Part shown: positions 47,665-57,860 of the stretch, in pieces
Layout of the letters: each line of letters begins with the position of its first letter
How positions within the stretch are numbered: position 1 is the first letter of the stretch
DNA from: Chrysoporthe austroafricana
Lineage: Eukaryota; Ascomycota; Sordariomycetes; Diaporthales; Cryphonectriaceae
Assembly (NCBI GenBank): GCA_001051155.2
Contig: JYIP02000006.1
Coordinates: 1,798,001-1,862,000, forward strand
Direction of reading: 5' to 3'
DNA: 64,000 bases
Made by a program: the position numbers and the translations under genes
The notes under the pieces: generated by a model
The model's input: only the letters and a program-made list of their open reading frames with translations
Told to the model about the DNA's origin: nothing
Database searches by the model: none

Positions 47665-49095
47665 TCACAGCTGAAGCTTCCCGGTCAGCTTGACGCTCAT
47701 CCGCCTCCGGCCGAAGCTGAACGTCGACGCCCGCTTGTTAGGCGTTATCGGGCTGGGTGCCGTCAGGGGTGACATGGGCGAGATCGGTGACTCCAGCATC
47801 TGCTCTCCGTGGAATGACCGGGCGACGGATAGGTGCTTTGCCGCCCTCGCGTTCCTCTCCGCTATCCTGACGATCTCGTCATGCGTTATTGGTTGCAGCT
47901 GTGGTCCGGGCGGTGGTCGTGTAGGCGGCGTTGGTGGTGTTGCCGCCCTCTCATCTTGTGTCTCAGCTGGCCTCAGTGGTAGTTCTCCCTGCGGTTCCTT
48001 TGCTGGTTGCTCGGCTGGTCGCTCGACATCCTCATCTGGGATGCTGGCACCTGATGGTGAGCTCGGCCGGCCCGAAGTTTCGCCTGGCGCGAGGAAGGCC
48101 TGGTTTAGTCTCGGGACGCTCCTCCTCTTCATGAGACTCATTGCCCTGGCGACGCCTTTGAACATCTTGGCCGGTGTCTTTGGTGTCCTCGGACGGTCGT
48201 CTTCCGCGGACCTGACCTCTTGAGGCACAGGAGGCTCTGTGCTTGTGACCTCCCCCTGTGGGCCCTGTGGGGTCCCCAGCGAGTAAGTGCTGCCATTGGC
48301 AAAGGGGTCGATCTTCAGAAAAGGAAGGTTCGGTCTCGATGCCCCGGGAGGTTGCATGCTGCTGCTCCTGGGCGGGTGGACAGGTCGTGAAATCGAGCGC
48401 GAAGACGATCGAGATGACGTCGTCGAGGTGGAGGTCCTCCTCCTGCGCTTGACCTCCAGGTCGCTGTCGGAGGCTTCTCGCTGCAGCTGGTTGATGTGCT
48501 GAAGACGCTCGATCGAGGTCGGCGAGATTGACCTTCGGTTCTGCGGCACCTCAATCATGGAGGGCTTTCCTGAGAATATAACAGACACCACCCGGGCCGT
48601 GACCTCGTGCTTGCTGCCGTCCTCGGCGGGCGATGGTGACAGGTCGTCGCTGCTGGACTCGTACTCAAAGTCTGAGAAGTCATCCGTCGTGGCAGACGCT
48701 TCCTCTTCCGAGGAGAGGTACTCGTCGTGAGGGGTCTGCGTAAAGGCTGGGCGGTCCGCGGGCGCTACTATCTTCAGGCCGGCCAGGCCATCCAGCATCC
48801 GTGACGCCCTCAGCGCACTCTTCTGTGGCAGGACCGGTGCCTGCTCCTCGACGACCTGGTGGTCTGAGATGGGTGTCGTGACCTCCTGGACGTCCATGGC
48901 GTCGTAGTACTGTCTCTGCATGGCGTCGTAGGAAGAGCTGTTGGGCTGGGTGGCAGCGAGGAGGGCGTCTCCCAGGCGGGCGGCCCGGCTGGGGACGGCG
49001 TCCATGTTAAAAGCTTCTGCTCTGTGGCCCTCGCTTCGGCGCAGACCCACCTCAGCCTCCATGGGTGGAAGGGTCTGCTCCACCGCCAGAGACAT
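47665..49095 (-). CDS. large disordered protein of unknown function
   Basis: Intronless frame of 476 aa from the ATG at 49095, far longer than any competing frame. Residues 124-150 form a strongly acidic Ser/Glu/Asp segment (DEYLSSEEEASATTDDFSDF) followed by ARVVSVIFSGKPSMIEVPQN (about 167-186). This pairing recurs in my memory of uncharacterised Pezizomycotina proteins, but I cannot name a domain. The rest is Pro/Ser/Arg-rich with RS-like runs (SSRSSSRSISRPVHPPRSSS) and a basic C-terminus, FSFGRRRMSVKLTGKLQL. Many Ser-Pro sites suggest phosphorylation. No signal peptide or membrane segment is visible. Confidence 0.75.
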   Translation of the reverse strand: MSLAVEQTLPPMEAEVGLRRSEGHRAEAFNMDAVPSRAARLGDALLAATQPNSSSYDAMQRQYYDAMDVQEVTTPISDHQVVEEQAPVLPQKSALRASRMLDGLAGLKIVAPADRPAFTQTPHDEYLSSEEEASATTDDFSDFEYESSSDDLSPSPAEDGSKHEVTARVVSVIFSGKPSMIEVPQNRRSISPTSIERLQHINQLQREASDSDLEVKRRRRTSTSTTSSRSSSRSISRPVHPPRSSSMQPPGASRPNLPFLKIDPFANGSTYSLGTPQGPQGEVTSTEPPVPQEVRSAEDDRPRTPKTPAKMFKGVARAMSLMKRRSVPRLNQAFLAPGETSGRPSSPSGASIPDEDVERPAEQPAKEPQGELPLRPAETQDERAATPPTPPTRPPPGPQLQPITHDEIVRIAERNARAAKHLSVARSFHGEQMLESPISPMSPLTAPSPITPNKRASTFSFGRRRMSVKLTGKLQL

Positions 49096-51151
49096 GATGC
49101 GGTGGGAGGCGGGAGTGAGATTGATTCCGGTGCGTTATTGCGCTGTGCGTATGCCTTCGCCGGCTGGTCTGTCCTGGGAAGTTGTTTCCGGACAAGGGAG
49201 TTTATGAGAGACAGTGTCTCTTTCCGGGGAGGGTGGGACTTTTAGGTCGTTCAGGTCAGGAAGGGAAGGGGACCCTTCTCGCGGTGGGAGCACTGCAACG
49301 CTGTGAAGTGAGCCTCTCTGTTTCTCACACGATTGTGGAGAATGGGCATGGTTTGCAAGGACATTGAAGGGGTGCACGAGAAAAGCTCCGGAAGCAAGAT
49401 GGAAATGGGAGGCTCCAGGCGATTTAATGAGTTGGCTGGTGGTGTGAGAGGACGAGATATGGGGATACGGGCACCTTGGCGGGCAGAGAACGCCCAGGCG
49501 GCGCATCCCTGAGATGACAGCTCGTCGGTCGCCCACCCTGGTCTGATACATTGTACTTGTCTGGTGCAGCAGGGTATGGTGTAGTGGGGAGGACACCCTG
49601 GTCCCTGCCCCTGCCCCTGCTCCCTGTCATGGGGCCCCTGTCCAGCCACGCATCCACGGTCCTTTGCTCATCACCTGCGGAACGGAGGAGAACGGACGGA
49701 GAAGAGAGAAAACGGTGACTTACACGAGAGTCCCTCGTCCTCCTTCTTCGGTAGCGCCTACTCGCACTCAGTGTTGCGCCACGGTGGCTCTTCCTGGCCC
49801 CACAGTGCTGTCAGGCTCAACTAGCTCGTCGTCCTCCCGGTGTTAGTTCTTCGTCTTCAGGGCGAAGCGGGATGAGGCCCGCCTCTTAAGGTTTTCGGGC
49901 TTCTGGGGGAACGCAGCGTGACCCTCTCGACCCAAGATCCGGAGTGCCGTAGGTATCTGCCACCGAGTTTGATTCACGTTGCGAGATCTGCAGCGGGTTC
50001 GAAAAGCCGTGTCGAGACACTATGTGCATCGCATGGCAGGCACCTGCAGGTGCGCAGGGAGGCAGACGCCGGTCGTTGCCGGCAGGTGGTGCAGGTGGTG
50101 CAGGTTGTGTCTGACCAGGCCTGCACGTCTTCTCTCCAGGTGGGTCCTCCGAAGGGGGCACGGCGGCACAGCTCGACGGGTGCCAGGGAGCGCAAGCACG
50201 GCAGATCCTGTCTCGGCGCGACTCGCTGGTGTGCCACGGGGAGGAAGGGAATTGCTAAGACGAGCGAGCGAGAGAGCGCGAGCGAGCGAGGGAGAGATAG
50301 ACAGACGAGAGAGGTTACCGTCGAAGTCAAGGGAGCCGGGTAGTGTTTCAGGTAGAACAAGGGAAGACGTGCAGATACTCCTGCGGCTTTACATCGGTTG
50401 GTGGGTTCGGGCTTGACGTATTTTGGAGGGCGCCGGCGCAGTGGTTGAGTATCTCGTTCATGAACGGTTAAATACTTGGAAATAGTTTCCGGGGCGAGGG
50501 AGGATGATATGATATGATTTGATATGTAATGATGGCATGTGCTGCAGACAAGGACGAAACATAGATGCCTATGTGAGCCGCAGCATGGGCCACAAGAGAG
50601 GCCCAGACCAAGCCTCTATCAAGCATGGCAGGTCCAATCTCTCGTCATAGCCTGCTCACACGTGCCTCTCTGCGCAGCTCCCCCGCGGCTCGAGCCATGC
50701 TGTACGTCCGTCCGTACTGAGCAGCAGCCTGGCAGTGAGGACAGGGAGAAAGTGCCTCTCGTCATTCCCCCCCCCTCTCCCAAGAGCTGGCCGCGACCGT
50801 TTCTTGGCGCCCTCCGCTGTGCCGCAAGAGATCTCTAAGTCACCACCTCGCCCACTCAAGCCACGCTTGGGGTTTTGTGGAGGGCCCAGGGTCGAAACGC
50901 TAGGCCAGCTGGGGTTGCAGCAAGGTGCCCGTTCCGCGCCAAGTCGATTCGCCCAGGGGTCCTCACGGCTTTTAGGGTCTCCCAAGTGTTTGGGCCCTGG
51001 GGTCGGTAGCGCGAGCGACCTGGGAGGCTTCATTGGCCCAGAAGCCTACATAATAACTGGTATCTTGGTACCTAAGGGGCGAGCAGAGAGTTCGACCACA
51101 AGATCCGGACCGACTCTGATGAGAGACGGAGAAAGGAAAACAAGAAGGGGC

Positions 51152-51172
51152 AAAAAAAAAAAAAAAAAAAAA
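51152..51172 (+). repeat. A21 homopolymer
   Basis: A run of 21 A preceded by G-rich sequence. It could be slippage or the tail of an old retroposed transcript. I see no target-site duplication or ORF to decide. Confidence 0.6.
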
Positions 51173-51354
51173 GACCTTCCATAGGCATGCCAGACTGCAT
51201 TGACCCCCCGGTACAGAGGGCTTTCAGGTCAACCCAGACGGCTGACAGCTCGCGCCCGTGGCGAATGAAGCTTTCCTAAAGAGGCTGTGAGGGTGGGCCC
51301 GTATCCCCAGAGCGAGATTGATCAGGTTCTCTGCAGTGCAAGCCTGCAGAGGCT

Positions 51355-51414
51355 GTTCCTGCTGCTCCTACTCCTGCTGCTCCTACTCCTGCTGCTCCTA
51401 CTCCTGCTGCTGCC
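51355..51414 (+). repeat. 15-bp minisatellite CTGCTGCTCCTACTC
   Basis: About 3.7 tandem copies of a 15-bp pyrimidine-rich unit. The unit is a multiple of three, so frames through it stay open as poly-Leu or Cys-Ser-Tyr-Ser runs, which explains the long open frames nearby. Confidence 0.8.
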
Positions 51415-51976
51415 GGTCCCTATCTCGCAGCATCCTCTTCCGACTTGTGGCTTGCTTCTGGATCACGATGGCAGAGGTGTCGGCCGACCGTCTCGCGCTG
51501 CATCTGGACTCGCGAACCGCTATCCACGACGTTCTTCGGGGAGCACAGCAGCAGAAGGACGGGCCACGGCGCCTCGGATCTTGACAGCTCTGCCGTGGTG
51601 GCACAGCGATGCGACGCAATGGTCTCCAGACGGCAGCGGGCAGGAGCCTAGCTCGCTCGACCTGCAGATCTCCTGCAGGACATCTGCTCAATCCCCATGG
51701 GACCCGGGATCCGTCGATCGCCTGACGCGAAATCGCATCTTGAATCGCTGGCGTCCTCGTCAACGAGATTAGACTTTTGGACCCATTGCGCCTCGGCAGT
51801 GGACCGAGCCAGCGTCTGCCCCTCGACCTCAAGATTGCGAGGCGCCACTGGGACAAATGAACCGGTGATCAGTGCACAAGAGCCCTCTGGGTGGGGCCCC
51901 GGGCGCTCTCTGCATCCCGGCAGGCCGCGTTTACCGCCGGGCTCGCTCTTCGCGGCCCAGGACGTACAATATCCTG

Positions 51977-52027
51977 CAGCAGCAGCAGCAGCAGGAGGAG
52001 GAGGAGGAGGAGGAGGAGGAGGAGGAG
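51977..52027 (+). repeat. (CAG)6(GAG)11 microsatellite
   Basis: Six CAG units (51977-51994) run directly into eleven GAG units (51995-52027). It is a polypurine tract with mirror symmetry. It is not inside a credible coding frame. Confidence 0.85.
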
Positions 52028-54572
52028 GGCGGCGCCAGTGGCTTCGACAGCCCGACTCCTTGCTGTCGCCGTCGTCCCGCTCTCCAGCCAGGGGCAGGGC
52101 AGCGCTCGCGGTGCCCGCAGGCTCGGCCACATGGTGAGCAGTAGGCGGCGCAGTAGACGGGATCGTGTCATGCAGCGTGGTACCATAGCAGCGCGTGGCC
52201 GCCCTCCTCCGGAGGATGGATGGGATCTCAACGGAGGTGCCGGGCTGAGGCTATTCTCCCAAAGTGGCTGCAGCACGGCGAACCAAGAAACCCGGGCCAG
52301 TCAGAGCCGCCTCTCGCCAGTGTCCCCTATCCGCGGGCAGCAGCACCGACGCCTCGCAGCGCATCTGCAGCGCCGAGTGTGGGCTGCCAACCCTGATCCG
52401 TAGGCAGCGGACCTGCAGCGGCCGCCCGGGCTGCCCTGGATGGCCTCCCTCCGCGTGGCTCGAGTGTGCTAATCGCTCCGGGGGTGCTTCCACGAATCAT
52501 GGCTCCAGATCGCCGCAGGAGGTGCGTGATCTGCCCTCGGGCGGTCGCAGCGTGGGTGGCCGCCCGGGGCGTGATTTTCGCTCGCCAAGGCGCTGCCTGG
52601 CACCGCGTATGGGCTTCCTCGTCACCTGTCCGACCAGAGCTGCCGCTGGGGCCAAGCTGCGTCGCGTCTCCTGCCCATCCTCATCTTCGAGCCGTCGGGA
52701 TCATCTCCGTCCTGGATCTGATCGGACCGGGGCGGCCATCGCAGGCCTGCGCCTCAGCCGGCCTCGTCCCCCTTTCTGGTCCCTCTCTGGTTCGCAGAGA
52801 AACGAAATCGACGGGCCCCGCCCGCCATGCTACTTTGGCGCCGCTGACCTTTCCCCCTGTCCGGCACTGCGCACCCTGTGGCCAGTGATCTGCAGGGCGG
52901 CAGGGGTTCTGGTGAAGACCTCCCAAAGCAGGCAGAGGCCAATCAGCGACATGAAACATTTTCCTATCGCAGAACGTTTCCGTCGCGGGTCCCTATCACA
53001 GCGGCGGTCATGCGGCACGACCAATCTGGGCGCTCGACGCCACGGTCTTGAGAATGCGCCCAAACCTGTCGAAAACACATCCAAAACGGGCACCACGGCA
53101 TGTGTCCATAGGGTGGTGCATAACTATCAGGCAGCGTCCGTCTTCACATTACTGGTCGCTACCAAGGCTGGGCGAGGATCACATGTTGCCAGGCTTCCGA
53201 CCCAACACCAGCCCAGCCGAGACTTATTGAAACCGTTGGCTCCGTAGGGCCGGGGGGGGGGGTGTTCTCATCCAATTCGGCCGTACGGCGTCCCAGCCCC
53301 GCGACAGCATTCGCAAGCTTAGTATGCTCCCGGACAAAACGGAAAGCTGGCCATGCTGCCATGGCCGATGGTCCGTTTCGACTTGTCACCCGCCCTATCT
53401 TTTTTTTAAAGCTTAGACCACTGCGGCTGATGATCAGCTACTGACGGTCAGAGTTGGCGGCGCGCCGCCTGAGAGGTGGTTTGCCTTCTGCCGCCCTGGC
53501 TCTTACGAAGACGCCCGCCGTCATCCTGCAGCAGTCGCCACCCTCCTCGCCTTGGAATTCAATCGACAACGCGTGCTAGGTATGTAGGGCGATGAGGGCG
53601 AACCAGTTCGTCGGCTCCTGGCTACGTCAACTTTGTAGCCTGCCCTGTTTCCCAGCCGTGCCAGCCTCCTTAGGCAACGTATCAGTCGTCAGAAGCCCGC
53701 CGCTCCCCGGCCGCCGTCTGCGCCCAATGCTGCGAACGCATGCAGAGCAGGGGACAGGCGGCACGATGATCTGCAACTCTGCCACAGGTATGTCGTCATA
53801 GGCGGGACGCCGACCCTTGCCGCACCAGCCACCCGCGGCGGGTGCTAGGCGGGAGGCTTAATTCTATTCCTGGATCCCACGCAACAGCCACAGCTCGAGA
53901 CGCCTTGGTCATTCGCCGCATTCGTTTAACGAGACGACGCCGGCTGCTACCAGCTAGCCGGCGCGCTGAGCACTCAGATGACCCGACCAAGCTCGCGCTG
54001 ATATCTAATCTGTTCCGTCGCCTTGTCACGCAAACTCTGCCTAGGCGTCCCACGACCTGAGCTCGTTAAGCCTGGGGAACCCCGAAGCCGATCGACCATC
54101 GCGAGTCGGGGCAACCGAAATACGCCAAGGGCGGGCCAATCATACATGGTAACAGCGGCGCTGAAGGTGTAGTTGAGTTATTCCGGGCTGAGCCACGATA
54201 AAGGAGCTACGGCGCAAGTCCGAAGCCGCCATCCGCATAATGGGCTATTTAGCTATACAATCGCACAGACTGCTCTGCTCTTTCTCTTTTACCTTCTTCA
54301 AGTTAGGCTCTTTCCAACAACAGACCTTGAGTGGCCATTCAAGACTAGGTATTTCACATGTAGATCCTTAAAGCGCTAATTGTTTAAGCATGCTCTGCGT
54401 CTCTTGAGCCTTTGGAGCATGTTCGAATTTATTACGGCAAACTCTTTCAAGACAGTCCTTTGAGCCTTTGGTAATTTACTTGACTTTTCATCCTTCAATC
54501 TCTTCAGGCCATAAGTTCTCTACGCCGTTACAATACCTGTATAACATTAAACATGCCGCTCTCGGGTAGCAT

Positions 54573-54580
54573 TATAAAAG
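54573..54580 (+). promoter_or_regulatory. TATA box of the APH-like kinase gene
   Basis: TATAAAAG lies 140 bp upstream of the ATG at 54720, with an A/C-rich leader between. It is a clear TATA element, in contrast to most genes in this window. Confidence 0.55.
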
Positions 54581-54719
54581 GTCTCGAGCTGCTGCCTCAG
54601 ATGCTATACTGTCCGTCTTTAGCAAACAACCACTCGCAGCACCGAAAAGACTCGTTCTGCTATCTTGACTAACAAACCAACTAATTATTAACCAACACAC
54701 CAATACACTCCGATTAGCC

Positions 54720-55664
54720 ATGGACATCAAGCTGCCGCGGAACAACGAGACGGTCAGGGAGATCGATAAGGATCACTGGCTTATTGCAACTAAGTATCTG
54801 CTCTCGCGCCAGAGCGAACCATCAAGTCATAATACGTCGTGGCCCGATGGCAATGGCTCTTTCTTTGTCCTGTCTGAACTAACTGGGTCTACTTCCTACA
54901 AGTCAGGCCCGATACCAGCCGACAGCGCCCTCCAGAAAGTCTATGACGTCTCAGACCAGAGTACCGTCTGGAGAACCGGCGAGGCGTTTATCAAGGTGCA
55001 TAAGGTCAATTGTCCGCGCCTCACGCGGGAGCATACCACTATCGAGTATCTCCATGACAAAGGCCATCCTGGCTTTGAAATCCCGGAAGTATATTTTCAC
55101 GCCGAGCTCGGTGGACGCTACATTATCATCACCAGCCGTGTGCCTGGTGAGATGCTTGAGATCGCGTGGCCTTCCTTGAGTAAGGAGACCCGGCAGGATA
55201 TCAGTCGACGGGTTGCCCAGATTTGCAAGGACCTCAGCGCCTGGGAGAATGATAAAATGACTGGTGTAGACGGACTTCAGTTGGCGGAACCGTTCCTCAT
55301 GCCTGGGAACGAAAATGATTATCGATGCGACCCTGATGATTATAAGCAGTTTTGTTTCCTCTTAGGAGTGGACTGTTCAACATTCGTCTTCTACCATTGC
55401 GACCTCGGTCCATCCAACGTCTTTTTCGATGCTACTCGAAACTTAATCGGAATTATCGATTGGGAAAGCGGGGGTTTTGTACCAAGAGAGTGGGTTGCGA
55501 CGAAATTTCTCTATTCGAACCTGGGTCTATGTCATGTGAGTTGGGAGCACCTGGACAACAAATTGGCTTGGGGAAGATCGGTGTCGTCGCATTTGTGCGA
55601 TATGGGGTTCAAGGAGATAGCGGAAAAGTGGTTCAAGGTCCGCGCCGCTGAAGACACCTCTTAA
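54720..55664 (+). CDS. aminoglycoside-phosphotransferase-family kinase (APH fold)
   Basis: Intronless, 314 aa from the ATG at 54720. The kinase-like fold is shown by EAFIKVHK (probable ATP-binding Lys92), YIIITSRVPGEMLEIAWPSL (hinge and following helix), the catalytic loop FYHCDLGPSNVFFD (H226, D228, N233), and the metal-binding LIGIIDWES (D247), then GFVPREWVATKF. These are the APH motif (HxDxxxxN and IDWE). Fungal APH proteins are abundant, usually have unknown small-molecule or protein substrates, and rarely act on antibiotics. It stands alone between gene-poor stretches. Absence of introns is common in this family. Confidence 0.85.
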   Translation: MDIKLPRNNETVREIDKDHWLIATKYLLSRQSEPSSHNTSWPDGNGSFFVLSELTGSTSYKSGPIPADSALQKVYDVSDQSTVWRTGEAFIKVHKVNCPRLTREHTTIEYLHDKGHPGFEIPEVYFHAELGGRYIIITSRVPGEMLEIAWPSLSKETRQDISRRVAQICKDLSAWENDKMTGVDGLQLAEPFLMPGNENDYRCDPDDYKQFCFLLGVDCSTFVFYHCDLGPSNVFFDATRNLIGIIDWESGGFVPREWVATKFLYSNLGLCHVSWEHLDNKLAWGRSVSSHLCDMGFKEIAEKWFKVRAAEDTS

Positions 55665-56264
55665 CTACAAGCCGATGCAGACTGGTTGCGATGGTCCTGA
55701 TCTCCGAAATGAGATCCATTACTCTGGTTAAGGTGCACACATCTACACCCCTCCTCTTTCATCCCCTGTTTAGCTGGAGCCTGGAGCTTGAGGTGACCCT
55801 TTGTTCTGCAAATGCGTCCACGGGGATCGATTAGTCAAGCTAGTTTCATATTGCCCTGGTCATTTTATGTCATTCCCTACTTTGGCAGTATTTTGAGACA
55901 TTCTGTATTGCCTCAACAAAGTTGTTTAGATTCTGTAGTCATTCTATCTCATTGCCTGCTCCGCTAGTGTTTCGACGCGGTGCTTTGTTCTGTACCATAC
56001 CGATAAACTCTGTAGACATAAGAAGACAACTTTCCTGACGAGCAGAGAAGTCAGCTCCTACATAATTACCAATCCCAATACAATACATCACTGCTCTGCC
56101 CGCTACACCTCACGTCCATCCAAGTTTTGCTTGAGCTTTACGCGAGTACAGCACCGCCTCCTTCCGGCTGCTCAGATCCTCTGTTCCTATTCTCGAGTAG
56201 GCTTCTATCCTCCCCTCTCGTTCACACACGGGCTAATTGTCTAGCAAGCAAGCTTTCAAACATC
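55665..56264. other. intergenic, APH 3' flank and promoter of the zinc-finger repeat gene
   Basis: AT-richer than its surroundings, with several imperfect copies of a CATT(T/C)TGT/GTCATT-type word at about 55850-55960. No gene is seen. Confidence 0.4.
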
Positions 56265-56561
56265 ATGCCTTCTGCTATCGTCATGGAGCCGGTCAACGAG
56301 GCTGCAACTACCCCCATGGAGCCGGTCAACGAGGCTGCGACTACCCCCATGGAGCCGGTCAACGCGGCTGCAACTACCCCCACGGAGCCGGTCAACGCGG
56401 CTGCAGCTACGCCCACGGAGCCGGTCAACCACCAAGAGTGTGTGAGCTGCAAGTTCAACAACATGACTGGAAAGCGACAATGCGAGAAGTGTCAGGCTCA
56501 GCTTCCTCTATGGGCCCAATTCCTTGGTCCGCCTAATTCCCTGGACGGCGAAGCAATGTAA
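56265..56561 (+). CDS. small protein: 11-residue repeats plus RanBP2-type zinc finger
   Basis: 98 aa from the ATG at 56265. After MPSAIV come four copies of an 11-residue repeat (MEPVNEAATTP, later units with E to A and M to T changes) and a partial fifth (TEPVN). A RanBP2-type zinc finger follows: C-x2-C-x10-C-x2-C in ECVSCKFNNMTGKRQCEKCQ, with the conserved Asn after the second Cys pair. Such fingers bind ubiquitin, Ran or single-stranded RNA. The finger lacks the usual leading Trp. The TAA stop (56559-56561) overlaps a perfect donor, AAT|GTAAGT. If spliced to an AG at 56607, a 24-codon alternative end rich in Val/Leu is made. The role is unknown. Confidence 0.6.
   Translation: MPSAIVMEPVNEAATTPMEPVNEAATTPMEPVNAAATTPTEPVNAAAATPTEPVNHQECVSCKFNNMTGKRQCEKCQAQLPLWAQFLGPPNSLDGEAM
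56283..56429 (+). repeat. 33-bp tandem repeat inside the zinc-finger gene
   Basis: Four complete 33-bp units (56283-56315, 56316-56348, 56349-56381, 56382-56414) and a 15-bp partial. Units one and two differ at a single base. Later units carry GAG to GCG and ATG to ACG changes, indicating stepwise duplication. Confidence 0.95.
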
Positions 56562-57860
56562 GTTGTCGCCTCTCCTCTTGCAGTACATCGCTCACATCTC
56601 TGAAGGACCCCAGACTCTCATGGTCCTCCGGTTGAGTCAGAGTCAGGGTCTGCCTGGGTCTTGGTCTTGTTCTTGATCTTGGTCTAGGTTAGGGTTAGGG
56701 CCTGATGAATTTGGGCCCGAGTTTGGTTAGGGGGAGGGGGGTATCCAGAGAATAGTTGAGAGCAAGGGGATCTTGGGTAAAGGAAGTGGACCTCTCTGTC
56801 GTGTGGCCCGCCACGAAATGTGCGGGTAACGGGGACGGAGGCGGCGACGAGGGACTTTCCAGGCCTCATCGACGTCCCTATTCGATGACTTGACGGGCCT
56901 TCCTCCTCCACCACCTCTCTTTCCGTCACCGAGAACGACGCGTGCGCGCGCCCGCGTGCTTCCCCCTGCACAGCAGTTGCAGCAGTCCTGAAAAAGGGAA
57001 CAAGAAAAAGAGCGACTACCAAAACGAAAAAAAAAGAATGCTAGAGGACGCTGGCAGAGCTCTGCCCCGGACCAGACGTGAGGTTGGGGAGGAGGGGAGA
57101 GAAAACCCGTGCTCGGACCTAACACCCTTGCCTAGACCTGTTTCGCCAGCCAAGCTGGCCAGCTAGCGTTTCTTTCCTCCTTTCCTTCAGCGCAAATCAA
57201 TCCATTTTTGCCCTGACACAAAACCCTTCCAACACCGACGGGACTTGAGCCCGGCGTGGAGGTGAAACCCACAACCTTGAGATTTGTCTATTTTCGAATC
57301 TTTTATCTGTTTGTAAAAGCGATCGTCAGGTTGAGGTCCATCGCGGATTTGAATCGTACTAGTGCTATGGGAAAATGGTTGATGTCTGCTGGACTGGACG
57401 GATCAGGCTCTTGGCGTCGAATATCTATTCGCGTCGCAGCACGTTGGTGTAAACTGTTACACGGACACCCAAGGGGTGCCCTGAGCCAGGGACAATACAA
57501 GGCATTGCGAGCCAAGCGCCGTTGGGCCTCCAGACCCCGCCCAACGACAGGAAGAAAGGCACCCAACTGCATAAAAAGGAGGCTGGGAAAATAGATGCCT
57601 GAGGCAGCCGTCGAGAACCAAGGTCTATAAGTACGACGAGAACGCGCCCGTCGGATCAAGAATGGACCTGGTTCTTCAGCACTCCTTAGACCACCTTAAC
57701 AGTTATCGTTAAATGAAGACCCCTTCCAAGCCCTGAATCAAGCCCTTGTAACATAAACGACGAGGGCATTGAGTTGGAATCACAAAGATAGCTTGTGGCC
57801 TTGAAAAGATATGAACCATGAGGAAAAAGACATTATAATCACTCCCCTTTATTTGTTCTA
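56562..57860. other. intergenic with short telomere-like run
   Basis: Contains a Leu-codon-like TCTTGGTCTTG series at about 56652-56686, directly followed by TAGGTTAGGGTTAGGGCC (about 56685-56702), then GGGGGAGGGGGG. A frame at 57256-57594 starts at GTG and is not called. Confidence 0.4.
56685..56702 (+). repeat. interstitial telomere-like TTAGGG run
   Basis: Two perfect TTAGGG units plus one degenerate upstream unit (TAGG). TTAGGG is the usual telomere repeat of filamentous ascomycetes. Two units can occur by chance. Confidence 0.4.

Larger units (their letters stand above)
49096..54572. other. 5.5-kb gene-free region rich in simple repeats
   Basis: No gene supported. It holds GAGCGA-type repeats near 50255-50310, an A21 tract at 51152-51172, a CTGCTGCTCCTACTC minisatellite near 51355-51415, CAG and GAG trinucleotide arrays at 51977-52027, and a G10 tract near 53251. 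Long frames through the trinucleotide arrays exist on both strands and reflect the repeats, not genes. Confidence 0.5.

Noticed and set aside
47690..48223. 177-codon + frame opposite the disordered protein
   Set aside because: Antisense shadow. The minus frame is 476 codons, with acidic and basic segments typical of real disordered proteins.
51287..51772. 161-codon frame with a poly-Leu run
   Set aside because: Kept open by the 15-bp repeat. No coding signal outside the repeat.
57236..57300. tRNA-like arm (CGGGACTTGAGCCCGG and GGTGAAACCC)
   Set aside because: No matching acceptor stem and no full A and B boxes at the right spacing on either strand.
57256..57594. 112-codon + frame
   Set aside because: Starts at GTG, Arg/Lys/Trp-rich random composition, no homology recognised.
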